Part shown: positions 1 to 8,904 of the stretch, one piece after another
How the letters are laid out: every line of letters starts with the position of its first letter
How positions within the stretch are numbered: position 1 is the first letter of the stretch
Source of the DNA: Kitasatospora humi
GTDB lineage: Bacteria; Actinomycetota; Actinomycetes; Streptomycetales; Streptomycetaceae
NCBI RefSeq assembly: GCF_020907985.1
Contig: NZ_JAJJPA010000012.1
Coordinates: 62,001-126,000 of the forward strand
Direction of reading: 5' to 3'
Length of the DNA stretch: 64,000 nucleotides
Translations under genes and position numbers: made by a program
The notes under the pieces: model-generated
Databases searched by the model: none
What the model saw: only the letters and a program-made list of their open reading frames with translations
Told to the model about the DNA's origin: nothing

Positions 1-1
1 A

Positions 2-1498
2 GGCGGCGAGGCCGACCGCGGTGGCGCCGGCGGCGGCCAGCACCAGGCGGGCCTGGCCGATCAGCACCAGACGGGTGCGCAGCGCGATCCCGCGCAGCTC
101 CAGGCCGCGCAGCAGCAGCACGGCGGTGGTGGTGATGCCCGCCGCGTTGCCGCCCGCCACCCCGAGCGCCCCGAACCGGGGCGCGCTGGCCAGGCCGACC
201 AGCGTGGTGACGGCCAGGCCGAGCACCATCGCGGCCACCGGGAACCAGTCGAACAGCCGGCCGCCGCCGTCGTCGGAGCCCGGGTCGTCGGCCCGCCGGA
301 CCGCCGGACGCATCGAGAAGAACGGCCGGACCATCACCCCGATCAGCGCCTGGGCGAGCAGTCCGAAGCTGTAGACCCGGATCACCTGGGCGGTGGCGGC
401 GGTGTCGGCGGGTCCGAACGCGCCGCGCTGGAAGAGCAGGCCGACCACGGCCGGTGCGCAGGCGAACAGGAACGCCATGCCCGCCAGCACCACGGCCGCC
501 GCGTGGCCGAGGTCCTTCTCCACCCGGTCCCGGGCCGCGATCAGGTCGCCGGCCGCCAGCGCCCTGGCGACCAGCGGAAAGGTCACGGTGCAGATCAGGA
601 TGGCCGTGGTCATGGCGAGTTGGGAGACCTTGGCCGCGTAGTTGAGGTGCGAGATGGTGCCCGGCGGCAGTGCCGAGCCGAGGTAGCGTTCGATGAAGAC
701 CTGGGACTGCCGGGTCAGGGTGAACGCCGCGACCGGCAGCAGCGCCATGGGGCTCAGCAGCAGCGGCCGGCCGCTGCCGGCCTTGGAGCGGCGGCGGGCC
801 CGGCCGAGGTGCAGCATCGCGCCGAACGGCCCGACCAGCACGCCCGCCATCAGCAGGCTGCCGAACGCCACTCCCAGCGCGGCCGACCGTACGCCGAGCA
901 GGCTGTGGCAAGCCGTCAGGACGGCCAGGATGCCCACGTTGTAGGCGACGTAGATGGTGGCCGGCGCGCTGAACCGGTGATGGGCCCGCAGCGCCGAGGC
1001 GAAGTAGCCGGCCAGTCCGAACGGCACGATGGTGACGGCGGTCAACCGGGTGCAGGTGACCGCCAGCCGCGGGCTGGCCAGCCCCGGGGCCAGCAGGTGC
1101 ACCAACTGCGGTGCCCACAGCATGGTGGCGCCGGAGAGCCCGCAGAGAGCGGTGACCAGCCAGGGCAATGTGGCGCCGGTGAGCTGGCGCACCGGGTCGG
1201 GCCCGTCGGGCCGTTCCTCGCGCAGCACCAGCGCCAGGCTGAACGCGGGCACCATGAGGAACGCCATGGCGTCCTCGATCAGCAGCGGCGCGGCGGTCTC
1301 GGGCACGGTCCAGGAGACCAGGAAGGCGTCGGTGCCCTCGTCCGCGCCGAAGTACCGGGCGAGCAGCAGGTCGCGCAGCAGTCCGAGTGCGGAGCCGGCC
1401 GCGCTGAGCACCGCCGTGATGCCGAACGCCTTCGCCAGGAAGGACGGTTGACGGCGGCCGGCCCGGGGCGCTGTGGCCACCCGTTCGGTGGTGGTCAC
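2..1498 (-). CDS. MurJ-like lipid/polysaccharide flippase (C-terminus cut by window edge)
   Basis: Multi-pass membrane protein resembling the MurJ/MviN branch of the MOP flippase superfamily, expected to flip a lipid-linked glycan across the membrane. I read it from the GTG at 1498; the frame stays open to the window edge, so only about 499 residues are present. The N-terminus contains the family-like stretch GLLRDLLLARYFGADEGTDAF, then repeated hydrophobic segments separated by short Arg-rich loops. Its start overlaps the stop of the O-antigen-ligase gene by four bases (GTGA), so the two are co-translated. Placement beside a ligase/polymerase and a sugar transferase argues for export of exopolysaccharide repeat units rather than lipid II itself; that is inference. 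Confidence 0.82.
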   Translation of the reverse strand, partial: MTTTERVATAPRAGRRQPSFLAKAFGITAVLSAAGSALGLLRDLLLARYFGADEGTDAFLVSWTVPETAAPLLIEDAMAFLMVPAFSLALVLREERPDGPDPVRQLTGATLPWLVTALCGLSGATMLWAPQLVHLLAPGLASPRLAVTCTRLTAVTIVPFGLAGYFASALRAHHRFSAPATIYVAYNVGILAVLTACHSLLGVRSAALGVAFGSLLMAGVLVGPFGAMLHLGRARRRSKAGSGRPLLLSPMALLPVAAFTLTRQSQVFIERYLGSALPPGTISHLNYAAKVSQLAMTTAILICTVTFPLVARALAAGDLIAARDRVEKDLGHAAAVVLAGMAFLFACAPAVVGLLFQRGAFGPADTAATAQVIRVYSFGLLAQALIGVMVRPFFSMRPAVRRADDPGSDDGGGRLFDWFPVAAMVLGLAVTTLVGLASAPRFGALGVAGGNAAGITTTAVLLLRGLELRGIALRTRLVLIGQARLVLAAAGATAVGLAA

Positions 1499-2892
1499 GC
1501 AGTCGCCTCCAGGGCCGGCGGCCGGTCCTGCCCCGCCTGCTCGGCGGGCAGCGCCGCCCAGGCGGCCAGGCCCAGGACCACCGAGGTGAGCACGGTGGTG
1601 GTGCCGCCGATGTCGGCGTAGAGGAAGTCCACCAGTACCCAGCAGAGCAGGCCTGCCACGACCGGTCCGGCCGGACCTCGGCGGCGCAGGCAGCCGATCA
1701 GCAGCGCCAGGAACAGCGTGCCGTAGGCGGTGAATCCGAGCAGCCCCTGGTCACTGAGCACCAGGAGGTACATGTTGTGCGGGGAGAGCAGTGGTTCACG
1801 CTGGAACCCGGAACCGGCGCCGGCCGTGTCGCTGCCGGAGGAGAGTCGCAACGGGGCGTGCGAGTCCCGCAGTTGGCGGAAGCTCTTCGGGCCGGCGCCG
1901 GTGGCCGGGTGGTCGGCCCAGATGGCGCGGGCAGTGGCCCACAGGTCGTAGCGGTCACTGACCGAGTGGTCCTCGTTGCCGCTGGAGACCGTTCCGATGC
2001 TGTTGAGGCGCTGGGCGATCCCGCCGCTGCCCGCGTTGAGACCGCCGCCCGCGCGGGAGGCGCCCGTACCGACCGCGCCGAACAGCACGACGGCCGCGGC
2101 CAGTCCGAGTCCGGCCCAGCGCAGCGCCCGCCGGGCGTCCGCCTTGAGCAGCAGCACGGTGGCGCCGACGGCGGTGGCGATCCAGCTGCCCCGGCTGAAC
2201 GAGACCGCCAGTGGGAACACCAGGAACGCCGCCGATGCCAGCATCGTCCTCCTGGCCCAGGTCTTCTGGCTTTCGAGCAGTCCCAGCGCCAGGGCTGCGA
2301 GGAGTCCGAAGCTGACCACGCCGGACATCGCCATCACGTCCAGCACCCCGAAGGTGCCTACGGCGCGGATCGGTTGACCGGTGTAGGAGGCGCCGGTCCT
2401 GGTGAGGTACTGCTCGGCGCCGACCACGCCCTCGATCAGCGCGGCCAGTACCAACGAGCCCAGGACCAGCCGCAGATCGGTGCGGTCGCGCAGCGCGGCG
2501 AGCACCGCGAGCGGGACCAGCACGAAGATCTGCTCCTGCCGGACGAAGCCGCTGGCGCTGAGCTCGGGATCGGTCGAGGTGACCGTCGCCACCGCACCGG
2601 CCACCGTCACCGCGCCGAACAGCACGGCCGCCCGGCGGCTCAGGCCGATCCGCCGTCCGCGCAGCAGGTCGATGGCGAGCAGTAGCACCAGCAGGCCCGA
2701 CGCGACGTCGGCGGCCGTGACGTGGACGGCGGCTGACACGTCCTTCTCGCCGGTGGGCACGCAGACCAGCAGGACGGTCGCGGCGGCGACCAGGCTGGGC
2801 CGGCGCAGCAGCCCCACCGCCGGATGTCCCGCCGCGCGGGCCCGGGCGGGGCGGGGCGCGGCCGGAGCACGGTGGGGCAGGGTCAGGACCAC
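1495..2892 (-). CDS. O-antigen ligase/polymerase-like membrane protein
   Basis: About 465 residues with a dozen hydrophobic segments and the long extracytoplasmic loop typical of the Wzy_C (O-antigen ligase/polymerase) family; it includes the FSRGSWIA and NMYLLVLSDQGLLGF stretches usual in these proteins. The family polymerises or ligates lipid-linked glycan units at the outer face of the membrane. I place the start at GTG 2892: it lies just after the stop of the upstream sugar transferase (2898) and has GGGAG nine bases upstream. Longer readings overlap that gene heavily. It sits in the middle of a tightly packed exopolysaccharide operon. Ligase versus polymerase cannot be decided from sequence. 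Confidence 0.8.
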   Translation of the reverse strand: MVLTLPHRAPAAPRPARARAAGHPAVGLLRRPSLVAAATVLLVCVPTGEKDVSAAVHVTAADVASGLLVLLLAIDLLRGRRIGLSRRAAVLFGAVTVAGAVATVTSTDPELSASGFVRQEQIFVLVPLAVLAALRDRTDLRLVLGSLVLAALIEGVVGAEQYLTRTGASYTGQPIRAVGTFGVLDVMAMSGVVSFGLLAALALGLLESQKTWARRTMLASAAFLVFPLAVSFSRGSWIATAVGATVLLLKADARRALRWAGLGLAAAVVLFGAVGTGASRAGGGLNAGSGGIAQRLNSIGTVSSGNEDHSVSDRYDLWATARAIWADHPATGAGPKSFRQLRDSHAPLRLSSGSDTAGAGSGFQREPLLSPHNMYLLVLSDQGLLGFTAYGTLFLALLIGCLRRRGPAGPVVAGLLCWVLVDFLYADIGGTTTVLTSVVLGLAAWAALPAEQAGQDRPPALEATA

Positions 2893-2897
2893 GACTG

Positions 2898-4445
<1,548 letters not shown>

Positions 4446-4869
4446 CTGCTCACGAACTCCCCTGATGTGATGGGCGGCGCTCGTTCCGTTCGCACAAGGA
4501 TCAGAGGCGAAATCGCGTACGCCGGGTCGCACACCAGGTCGCACGCCGTTGCGCACGACGTGTTGCACGCTGTCTCGCACGTTCTCCCGCACTTTTCTCG
4601 CACTTTGGGAACGAAGCAGGCAAAGTCAGACGTTACCGAACGTGAGCCGGATTTCCGGAAGCTGACTTGCCATCATCATTCCGCTTGCCCATTAATATGA
4701 ATAACCGATGTGATCCCGTGTGATCATGGTTGACCTGCGTCAGAAACGACGTGGACCGCCGTCCCGCCCCCCTTTCGCCCCCGGCCCCGCCGACCGTCGA
4801 CCATGTCGACAAGCCGAACCCGGTGAAGATCTGGTGGGGATCTCGTCGGCTTCACGGCCTGAGAAACGA
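4446..4869. other. Intergenic region upstream of the exopolysaccharide operon
   Basis: A 424-base gene-free stretch. The half nearest the sugar transferase holds the CGCAC array described separately. The stretch 4604-4735 is much more AT-rich than its surroundings (for example ATTAATATGAATAACC at 4691-4706), as expected of a promoter for the leftward operon. No convincing coding sequence was found on either strand. Confidence 0.6.
4516..4603. repeat. Eight-copy 12-bp direct repeat, core CGCAC
   Basis: CGCAC (with CGTAC and TGCAC variants) begins at 4516, 4528, 4540, 4552, 4564, 4576 and 4588, exactly every 12 bases, with one further copy at 4599. The seven bases between cores vary. On the gene strand the core reads GTGCG. 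It lies 70 to 160 bases upstream of the sugar transferase start. Confidence 0.85.
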
Positions 4870-6027
4870 TCAGATGCGCGCCGGGACACGGGAAGTCACA
4901 CGGTCAGACTCGATCGACTCCCGGTAGAGCTGCGACACTCGCGCGATCACCGTCCGGATGTCGTGCCGCTCGCACACCCAGGCCCGGACGGCCGCGCCGC
5001 GCCGCGCACACTCCAGCGGATCGGCCAGTGCCGCCGCCAGCGCACTGGTGAGGGCCGCCGGGTCGTCCACCGGGATCAGCGCCGCCTCGTGGTCGTCCGG
5101 CGGCAGCTGCTCGCGGGCCCCGGAGACGTCCGTGAGCAGCACCGGCCGCCCCATCGCCATCGCCTCCAGCGGCGCCAGCGCCATGCCCTCCCAGCGCGAG
5201 GGCAGCACCACCAGGTCCGCGGCCGCCAGCCACGGCCGCGGATCCGGCACCTCGCCGGCCAGCCGCACCCGGTACGGCTCCGGCAGCGCCCGTGCTTGGG
5301 CGGCCAGCACCGCCGCGTCCGGCCCGCCGCCGACCAGCGCCAGCCGCGCGCCCGGCACCCGCCGCGCCACCGCCGGCCACGCCGCCAGCAGCACGTCCTG
5401 CCCCTTCTGGCGGCAGAGCCGCCCGACGCAGACGGCCAGCGGCTCGTTCAGGTCCAAGCCGAGGGAGAGACGGGCGGTGCGGCGCTCGGCGCGCTCGGCA
5501 AGGGCGTAGTGGGCCAGGTCGACGCCGTTGGGGATGACGGTGTAGTCGGCGTGGATGCCGTGCGCGACGCCGTCGGCGCGCTCCTGCTCGCTGACGCAGA
5601 GGACACTGGTCGCCCAGCGCGCCGCACGCCGCTCCCAGCGGACGGTCAACCGGGTGACGATCCCGGTGGTGGCTTCGAACGACCAGGCGTGCGGCTGGAA
5701 GACGGTGGGAACGCGCCCGCGCACCGCCAGCCGCCCCACCAGGCCGGCCTTGGCGCTGTGCAGGTGGACGACGTCGGGGCCGGCCCGCCGCACCAGCCGG
5801 CGCAGCGTCGCCGCCTCACCGAGCACCGACGGGCCGGGCGAGCGACGGGCCGGCCAGTCGAGCAGCTCCGCCCCGGCGGCCACCGCCTCACGCGGGAGCC
5901 GGCCGCCGGACGGACAGGCCACCACCACCCGGTGCCCCGCGGCGCGCTGCCCGCGCACCAGGTCGGCCACCACCCGTGCGACGCCGCCGTCCACCGGCTG
6001 GGATACATGAAGGATCGTCAGTTGCAC
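4870..6027 (-). CDS. Glycosyltransferase family 4 (GT-B fold)
   Basis: A 385-residue retaining glycosyltransferase. The N-terminal half begins MQLTILHVSQPVDGGVARVV, the usual acceptor-side start with a glycine-rich loop. The C-terminal half has AVCVGRLCRQKGQDVLL, LALVGGGPD and the nucleotide-sugar motif LPSRWEGMALAPLEAMAMGRPVLLTD, whose EGMALAPLE is the E-x7-E signature of GT4. It is expected to add a sugar to a lipid-linked exopolysaccharide intermediate at the cytoplasmic membrane face. It lies upstream of the sugar transferase in the same direction but across 424 bases, so it probably has its own promoter. The donor and acceptor sugars cannot be inferred. Confidence 0.88.
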   Translation of the reverse strand: MQLTILHVSQPVDGGVARVVADLVRGQRAAGHRVVVACPSGGRLPREAVAAGAELLDWPARRSPGPSVLGEAATLRRLVRRAGPDVVHLHSAKAGLVGRLAVRGRVPTVFQPHAWSFEATTGIVTRLTVRWERRAARWATSVLCVSEQERADGVAHGIHADYTVIPNGVDLAHYALAERAERRTARLSLGLDLNEPLAVCVGRLCRQKGQDVLLAAWPAVARRVPGARLALVGGGPDAAVLAAQARALPEPYRVRLAGEVPDPRPWLAAADLVVLPSRWEGMALAPLEAMAMGRPVLLTDVSGAREQLPPDDHEAALIPVDDPAALTSALAAALADPLECARRGAAVRAWVCERHDIRTVIARVSQLYRESIESDRVTSRVPARI

Positions 6028-6147
6028 GGCGGCGAGCCTAGAGTCACGGCACGCTACGCAGCGTACATAGCCACCCGCGGGTGGCCTGGGTCCACTCGTA
6101 CGGGGTGGCCGCTCGCACGAGTGTCCCGGTCCTGCTGCCGCTGCCTC

Positions 6148-6588
6148 CTACTTCAGGTGGTCGGCGAGGCGGGCCAGCACCTCGTCGTGGATCCGGTTGA
6201 GGCCCTTGGGCGCGAAGGTGCGCTCGAAGAAGCCGCCGATGCCGGTGGCGCCCTGCCAGGTGGTGTCGATCGCCACGGTGGTCTGCCCGGCGCCCGCCGC
6301 GGTCACCGTCCAGGTGATCACCATCGAGGAGTTGCCGTCGGTCTCCACCAGCGTGCCCGGCCGGGGCGCACTGACCGTGAACAGGCAGTCGCGCACCCGC
6401 TTCTCGGTCGCCTGCAGCTTCCAGTGCACCTGGGTGCCGGCGCCGATCCCGCCGGCCCGCACCTCGTACTCGCTGTACTGCGCGGGCAGCAGTTGCGGGC
6501 GGACGGTGTTGTAGTCGGCGATCGCCTCGTACACCTGCTCGGGCGTGGCGGAGTACGTCCGCTCGGTACGGGCGTGGACCTGGGCCAT
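6148..6588 (-). CDS. SRPBCC (START/Bet v1-like) family protein
   Basis: A 146-residue soluble protein with the SRPBCC pattern: an N-terminal strand-helix (SATPEQVYEAIADYNTVRPQLLP), central strands rich in aromatic and charged residues, and a long C-terminal helix (NRIHDEVLARLADHLK). These helix-grip folds bind hydrophobic ligands; many are uncharacterised polyketide-cyclase-like proteins. The ATG at 6588 follows GAGGAG at a normal distance. Much longer upstream readings run through non-coding sequence and the antisense of a kinase gene, so I reject them. No substrate can be proposed. Confidence 0.75.
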   Translation of the reverse strand: MAQVHARTERTYSATPEQVYEAIADYNTVRPQLLPAQYSEYEVRAGGIGAGTQVHWKLQATEKRVRDCLFTVSAPRPGTLVETDGNSSMVITWTVTAAGAGQTTVAIDTTWQGATGIGGFFERTFAPKGLNRIHDEVLARLADHLK

Positions 6589-6672
6589 GGCGCTCTGCTC
6601 CTCGTGACTGGCAGCCGATCCCGCAAGGGGTCCGCCGCGCAACTGAATCGCCGCCAAGCTTAGGCTGACCTG

Positions 6673-7530
6673 GTGCTGACGAAGGTGAAGGCCCTCCACT
6701 ACCTGACCCCGCTGCGCGCCGGCGGTTCCGTCCCCGCCGTCGTCGAGACCGACGACCTCGGTACGTACGTGGTGAAGTTCGCCGGCGCCGCGCAGGGCCG
6801 CAAGGCGCTGGTGGCCGAGGTGATCGTGGGCGAGCTGGCGCGGCGACTGGGACTGCGGGTGCCGGATCTGGTGGTCGTGGACTTCGACCCGGCGGTGGCG
6901 GCGCACGAGCCGGACGAGGAGATCCAGGACCTGCTGCGGGCCAGCGCGGGGCTGAACTTGGGGATGGACTACCTCCCGGGGTCGACGGACTTCCGTCCCG
7001 GGCAGCCGGTCCCGGTCTCCCCGCTGGAAGCCGGCGCGGTGGTGTGGCTGGACGCGCTGACGGCCAATGTCGACCGCACCCGGGCCAACCCCAACATGAT
7101 GGTGTGGCACCGCACGTTGTGGCTGATCGACAACGGCGCCGGGCTGGTCTTCCACCACCGCTGGTCCACCGCGGTCACGTCGGTGGACCGGGCGTACGAC
7201 ATGAGCGGGCACGCACTGGGCGGCTACGCGCCCGATGTGGCGGGCGCCGACCGGGAGTTGGCCGGGCGGGTGACCGAGGAGCTGGTGCGGGAGGTGGTGG
7301 CGCTGGTGCCGGAGGAGTGGCTGGAGCTGGAGCACTTCGGCTCGCTCGACGCCGTGCGCGAGGCGTACGTCCGACACCTGGTCGCGCGGGCGGCGGTGTC
7401 GGACCGCTGGCTGCCACGGGAGTTCGCGTCCGAGGAGCAGCTGCGGGCAGCGGAGGCGGCGGCGAGGGCACGCAGCCAGGCGGGGCGGCCGGCCTGGCTG
7501 CAGAACGTGCCGGACCTGCACGGACGTTAG
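6673..7530 (+). CDS. HipA-like kinase family protein
   Basis: A 285-residue protein resembling the compact HipA-like kinases common in actinomycetes. Seen: an N-terminal lobe with TDDLGTYVVKFAGAAQGRKAL (likely ATP-binding Lys in VVKF), then WLDALTANVDRTRANPNMM as catalytic loop equivalent and LWLIDNGAGLVFHH as metal-binding loop. It is shorter than classical HipA, and I see no HipB-like antitoxin partner, so a toxin role should not be assumed. Start is GTG 6673, with only a weak AGG upstream. It is divergent from the SRPBCC gene across 84 bases. Confidence 0.72.
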   Translation: MLTKVKALHYLTPLRAGGSVPAVVETDDLGTYVVKFAGAAQGRKALVAEVIVGELARRLGLRVPDLVVVDFDPAVAAHEPDEEIQDLLRASAGLNLGMDYLPGSTDFRPGQPVPVSPLEAGAVVWLDALTANVDRTRANPNMMVWHRTLWLIDNGAGLVFHHRWSTAVTSVDRAYDMSGHALGGYAPDVAGADRELAGRVTEELVREVVALVPEEWLELEHFGSLDAVREAYVRHLVARAAVSDRWLPREFASEEQLRAAEAAARARSQAGRPAWLQNVPDLHGR

Positions 7531-7857
7531 GGCCGGCCGCCGCTCCACCGTGCACGAGCGACAGGGGGCCCCTTGAAGCCCCTGAGCTGCTGGACAGCGG
7601 CTGGGCGCCGCGCGCTCGACACCTGGCGCGGCCGCAGGCTGACCCAATGTGCGGGTGGCGTCGAGGAGTCGATGCCACCCGCACATTGGAAGGCATCGAT
7701 CAGCGACGGCACGGCGGAGTGGGCGGCCGCGAAGGGCAGCAGGCGTCCGGCAGCAGCGCGAACAGGGGGCGTACTTGCCGGCCTTTCCCCACGCGTGGAA
7801 GAACGAGGAGGCGCCCAGCAGTACGACGTAGCCGGCCGGACCGAGCGTGCGAACGGT
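7531..7857. other. Gene-free stretch with a long palindrome
   Basis: About 330 bases between the HipA-like kinase stop and the terminator of the next SRPBCC gene. I found no coding sequence with a believable start, composition or family resemblance on either strand. Its only clear feature is the 46-base near-perfect inverted repeat at 7644-7689. Confidence 0.5.
7644..7689. repeat. 46-bp near-perfect palindrome (21-bp arms, 4-base loop)
   Basis: The left arm starts CCAATGTGCGGGTGGC and ends at 7664; the loop is GGAG (7665-7668); the right arm 7669-7689 is its reverse complement except one position, which would still pair as G-U in RNA. There is no T tract after it. It could be a terminator for the upstream kinase gene, a processed RNA, or a remnant of a mobile element. 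Confidence 0.8.
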
Positions 7858-7898
7858 GCTGCGGGGCCGCACTCGGCAGCGAGCGCGGCCCCGCGGCA
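7858..7898 (-). terminator. Hairpin terminator of the SRPBCC gene
   Basis: The inverted repeat CTGCGGGGCCGC ... GCGGCCCCGCGGCAG sits immediately downstream of the SRPBCC stop at 7901, on the outgoing minus strand. The stem is almost all GC with no U tract, as usual in this genome. Confidence 0.7.
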
Positions 7899-7900
7899 GG

Positions 7901-8407
7901 TCAGCCGGCCGGATTCTCGGCGATCCAGCGGGCCAGCGACACCAGGGTGGCCTCGACGCCGGCGGTCATGAGGTCGCGGATGTTGTCCACGTCGGCGCGG
8001 GTGCTGCCCAGTACCGGGTCGGTGCGCAGGAGTTGCCAGGTCTGGCGGACCTCGCAGCCGCTGCCGGACGGCTGGAAGGTCCACTCCCACTGCACGATGC
8101 CGTTGTCGACACCGGCGACCACATAGCTGAAGGCGACGCCCGGCTCGGCCCGGTTCACCTGGGAACGGCTGGTCCAGCGGGCGTCGCCGGCCTGGTTGTG
8201 GCCCGTGAACCAGTCGCCCGGCCGCGGGCCGGCCCCCTCGTCGTAGACCGCGTCGGCGACGTTCGGGCTCCACTTGCTGACGTTCCCGACGTTGCTGATC
8301 AGCTCGTAGGCGGTGGCGGGCGTCGCGTTGACCCAGGCAACTCGGCTGAACCGGTAGGGCTTCGGGTCGATCTGGTCGAGGCTGTCGTCGGGGTGGGCGA
8401 TCGACAT
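7901..8407 (-). CDS. SRPBCC family protein
   Basis: A 168-residue SRPBCC protein, distinct from the one at 6148. It has FSRVAWVNATPATAYELISNVGNVSKWSPNV as opening strand-helix, ARWTSRSQVNRAEPGVAFSYVV and VQWEWTFQP as middle strands, and a C-terminal helix (AGVEATLVSLARWIAENP). This layout is seen in polyketide cyclase/dehydrase-like and Activator-of-Hsp90-like small proteins. The start is ATG 8407. It is divergently placed from the lanthipeptide precursor gene, sharing a 240-base region that holds an inverted repeat (8481-8496). There is no direct evidence that it belongs to the lanthipeptide locus. Confidence 0.75.
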   Translation of the reverse strand: MSIAHPDDSLDQIDPKPYRFSRVAWVNATPATAYELISNVGNVSKWSPNVADAVYDEGAGPRPGDWFTGHNQAGDARWTSRSQVNRAEPGVAFSYVVAGVDNGIVQWEWTFQPSGSGCEVRQTWQLLRTDPVLGSTRADVDNIRDLMTAGVEATLVSLARWIAENPAG

Positions 8408-8480
8408 GTGAGGTCTCCTGAGAAGCGTCCGTTTTGCTGCTCAGGCTAACTTTGCGCGCGGCAAGGCACGGTCGGTGACG

Positions 8481-8496
8481 GATCCGCACACGGATC
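8481..8496. promoter_or_regulatory. Candidate operator, inverted repeat GATCCG-CACA-CGGATC
   Basis: A perfect 6-4-6 inverted repeat in the divergent region between the SRPBCC gene and the lanthipeptide precursor gene. The position suits a repressor or activator site serving either gene. No regulator gene lies beside it. Confidence 0.4.
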
Positions 8497-8648
8497 ACGT
8501 CATGTCCTTCCTCATGACCCCGCTCACCTGAGAAGTCCCCGTCAAGGCCGAAGTTGGCCCGTCGCTCCTCTATGAGCTGGAAACGGTGCGAGCTAACATT
8601 GATGCTCTGCATGGCATCATCAGCCAGTATGAATGGGAGGACCTACTC

Positions 8649-8816
8649 ATGACCACCCAAGCCTTGGAGATCCGCGACGCCGGCCCGCTTGACATCGACG
8701 ATGACCTGATCGCCTTCGAGGACGAGCTCGACGCCGAACTGGCCCCGGCCGCCTGCCTTCCCCGGCCGTACCCCACCTGGGTGCCGTCGCACTCCCCGCG
8801 TGGGGCCGACGACTGA
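8649..8816 (+). CDS. Candidate lanthipeptide precursor peptide (LanA), 55 aa
   Basis: A 55-residue acidic peptide with a textbook ribosome binding site (GGGAGG, seven bases before ATG 8649), followed directly by a lanthionine synthetase gene. Residues 1-34 look like a leader: no Cys or Ser, two Thr near the start, and an acidic amphipathic helix (DLIAFEDELDAEL). The probable core is CLPRPYPTWVPSHSPRGADD from Cys36. It contains a single Cys, one Thr (43) and two Ser (47, 49), all C-terminal to the Cys, and five prolines. A thioether ring would therefore have Cys on the N-terminal side, opposite to the common lanthionine and labionin patterns. Cleavage site and ring pattern are inference. Confidence 0.75.
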   Translation: MTTQALEIRDAGPLDIDDDLIAFEDELDAELAPAACLPRPYPTWVPSHSPRGADD

Positions 8817-8834
8817 TCCGGTCCAGGACGTGAC

Positions 8835-8872
8835 AAGCGCGGGCGGCGGTCACGGGACCGTCGCCCGCGCTT
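8835..8872 (+). terminator. Attenuator-like hairpin between precursor and synthetase genes
   Basis: AAGCGCGGGCG at 8835 pairs with CGCCCGCGCTT ending at 8872, and an inner GGTC/GACC extends the stem. It lies 18 bases after the precursor stop and 32 bases before the synthetase start. Such hairpins usually keep precursor transcript in excess over the modifying enzyme. Confidence 0.7.
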
Positions 8873-8904
8873 CCGGGAACCCGAGTACGGGAGGTCGTCC
8901 GCAC

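Noticed and set aside
503..1621. Long plus-strand frames opposite the exopolysaccharide, ligase, cobalamin and other genes
   Set aside because: Gln/Arg/His- or Pro/Arg-rich products without family motifs; they mirror well-supported genes on the other strand, as expected at this GC content.
4446..4592. N-terminal extension of the sugar transferase with a VRxx repeat
   Set aside because: In frame and open, but it starts inside the repeat array without a ribosome binding site; ATG 4445 has one and gives a normal length.
7573..7971. 132-residue frame after the HipA-like gene, crossing the 46-bp palindrome
   Set aside because: No ribosome binding site, it runs into the antisense of the SRPBCC gene, and translating a palindrome gives mirrored peptides on both strands.
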